This document shows, piece by piece, positions 15,032 to 15,611 of a stretch of 15,611 bases of DNA (positions within the stretch are counted from its first letter, which is position 1; every line of letters starts with the position of its first letter). Under the pieces are notes generated by a model. That model was not told the DNA's origin, ran no database searches, and saw only the letters and a program-made list of their open reading frames with translations. The translations under genes were made by a program, and so were the position numbers. Source of the stretch: Planctomicrobium sp. GTDB lineage: Bacteria; Planctomycetota; Planctomycetia; Planctomycetales; Planctomycetaceae. The stretch is taken from contig JAJDEL010000521.1 in assembly GCA_029259835.1 (NCBI GenBank), forward strand, positions 1 to 15,611, given 5' to 3'.

Positions 15032-15142
15032 CGGATTCCAGGAACAGCGTTATTCTTGGCTGAGTAATGATGTCCTTTCTGTTTGAGTTGAAAGCTCATT
15101 GAGATAAGCACCGCCAGTTATTTCCCGTCAGCTCAACGCTCA

Positions 15143-15186
15143 CCACGCCCATGACTCCACTTCGTTACGTGCTGGGCGTGCCAGCC
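15143..15186 (-). repeat. 44-nt inverted repeat, right arm
   Basis: On the - strand it begins ggctggcacgcccag and ends atgggcgtgg, an inverted copy of 14988-15031. The 111-bp spacer between arms (15032-15142) has no gene. The form, two imperfect inverted arms between genes, fits a dispersed non-coding element. Confidence 0.75.
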
Positions 15187-15277
15187 GTTCTGTGAACACA
15201 TCGTCCCACAAAAACACTGGCAGAGCCAGTAGCACACTCAACTTTTCAATTCACGTCAGTGTCACCCGGCGTTAGGA

Positions 15278-15611
15278 TCAACGGAAATTTCCCGGTTCAA
15301 TTGTTTTCAGCGGAATCGCCTCAATCAACGCTCGTGTGTAGGATGCGGATGCAACTGCTGCGTATTTCTGCCAATCATCGCCTTTCTGAGTATCGCAATA
15401 ATCACACACACCTCGAACAACCAAGTAGCCTCGTTCCATATTCCAAGTTGCATCTGCAATTCCTGATGCTTCCATTTCTACCGCTTTGGCTGAAAACCTG
15501 TCTCGCAATTCATCACGTTTCTCAGGACGTTTTAGCAATTCGTTGGAAGAGGCGATAAGCCCTTTGAACACTCGTGGATAACCAGACTTGCGATGCGAGT
15601 CTTCTGGGTGC
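15278..15611 (-). CDS. Nucleosidase/phosphorylase-superfamily protein, C-terminal part (5' end outside window)
   Basis: The frame is open to the right edge (upstream residues 'HPEDSHRKSGYPRV' precede the GTG at 15571), so only the last 110 codons are present. Core motifs of the PNP/MTA-SAH nucleosidase superfamily are visible: 'GLIASSNELL' before a charged helix, 'AVEMEASGIADA' (the Glu-Met-Glu that binds ribose), and 'VVRGVCDYCDTQKGDDWQKYAA' (the catalytic Asp), followed by the C-terminal helix 'ASASYTRALIEAI'. These enzymes cleave the N-glycosidic bond of purine nucleosides such as MTA or S-adenosylhomocysteine. The 'RG.CDY.D..K...WQ.YAA..A' version differs from housekeeping MTA/SAH nucleosidases and resembles forms often fused to NACHT/TPR-type or other domains in cyanobacteria and planctomycetes (from memory). 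What lies N-terminal is unknown. Confidence 0.82.
   Translation of the reverse strand, partial: HPEDSHRKSGYPRVFKGLIASSNELLKRPEKRDELRDRFSAKAVEMEASGIADATWNMERGYLVVRGVCDYCDTQKGDDWQKYAAVASASYTRALIEAIPLKTIEPGNFR

Noticed and set aside
1..15611. CRISPR arrays, tRNA, rRNA, integrase or transposase genes
   Set aside because: No regularly spaced direct repeats, no cloverleaf-like sequence and no recombinase motifs were seen in either strand.

Overview
The window looks like chromosomal DNA of a planctomycete (Planctomycetota, probably Planctomycetales). This is an inference from gene content: a HEAT-repeat protein, a secreted sulfatase next to a very large secreted alpha/beta-hydrolase, a 'NWPQWRG' secreted beta-propeller protein, and a PqqD-like/M50/HlyD fusion beside an HlyD adaptor. 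No rRNA, tRNA, CRISPR array, transposase or prophage gene was seen.

Layout. Genes from the left edge to 4795 are on the + strand: a 5'-truncated HEAT-repeat protein, a family S1-type sulfatase and a two-domain hydrolase/esterase. The last two both carry signal peptides, both have AGGA-N6-ATG starts, and probably form a catabolic unit acting on a sulfated and esterified polysaccharide. From 5270 to the right edge everything is on the - strand. In transcription order the genes are: a nucleosidase/phosphorylase-superfamily protein cut by the right edge, the beta-propeller protein, an HlyD-type adaptor, the PqqD-like/M50/HlyD membrane protein (3 nt after the adaptor), a DJ-1/PfpI protein, a DUF423 membrane protein, a TPMT/TehB-like methyltransferase, a farnesyl/geranylgeranyl diphosphate synthase, and dxs. 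The prenyl synthase stop and dxs start overlap as TAATG, so isoprenoid precursor supply (DXS) and chain elongation are coupled. The two strand blocks converge at 4796-5269.

Intergenic DNA. Almost every longer gap holds a different palindromic or inverted-repeat element: a 23-nt palindrome present twice (2257-2279 and 8854-8876), a two-unit inverted composite repeat (4918-5128), a perfect 13-bp hairpin behind dxs (5190-5218), a 'cacggag' inverted pair (9388-9529) and a 44-nt inverted pair (14988-15186). These look like REP/REPIN-style dispersed elements, and no mobilising enzyme is visible here.

Most interesting items. (1) The two-gene adaptor plus PqqD-like/M50/HlyD unit has a complete zinc-protease active site but no ABC or RND pump beside it. 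(2) The hydrolase appears to carry a duplicated alpha/beta-hydrolase domain whose first copy has Glu where the catalytic Ser should be. (3) The 23-nt palindrome sits in the same orientation just upstream of two unrelated genes. (4) The truncated nucleosidase belongs to a superfamily that also serves as effector modules in bacterial defence proteins. Start sites moved from the longest possible ORF: the PfpI protein at 10155 (a Shine-Dalgarno precedes it) and the beta-propeller protein at 14862 (the signal peptide begins there).
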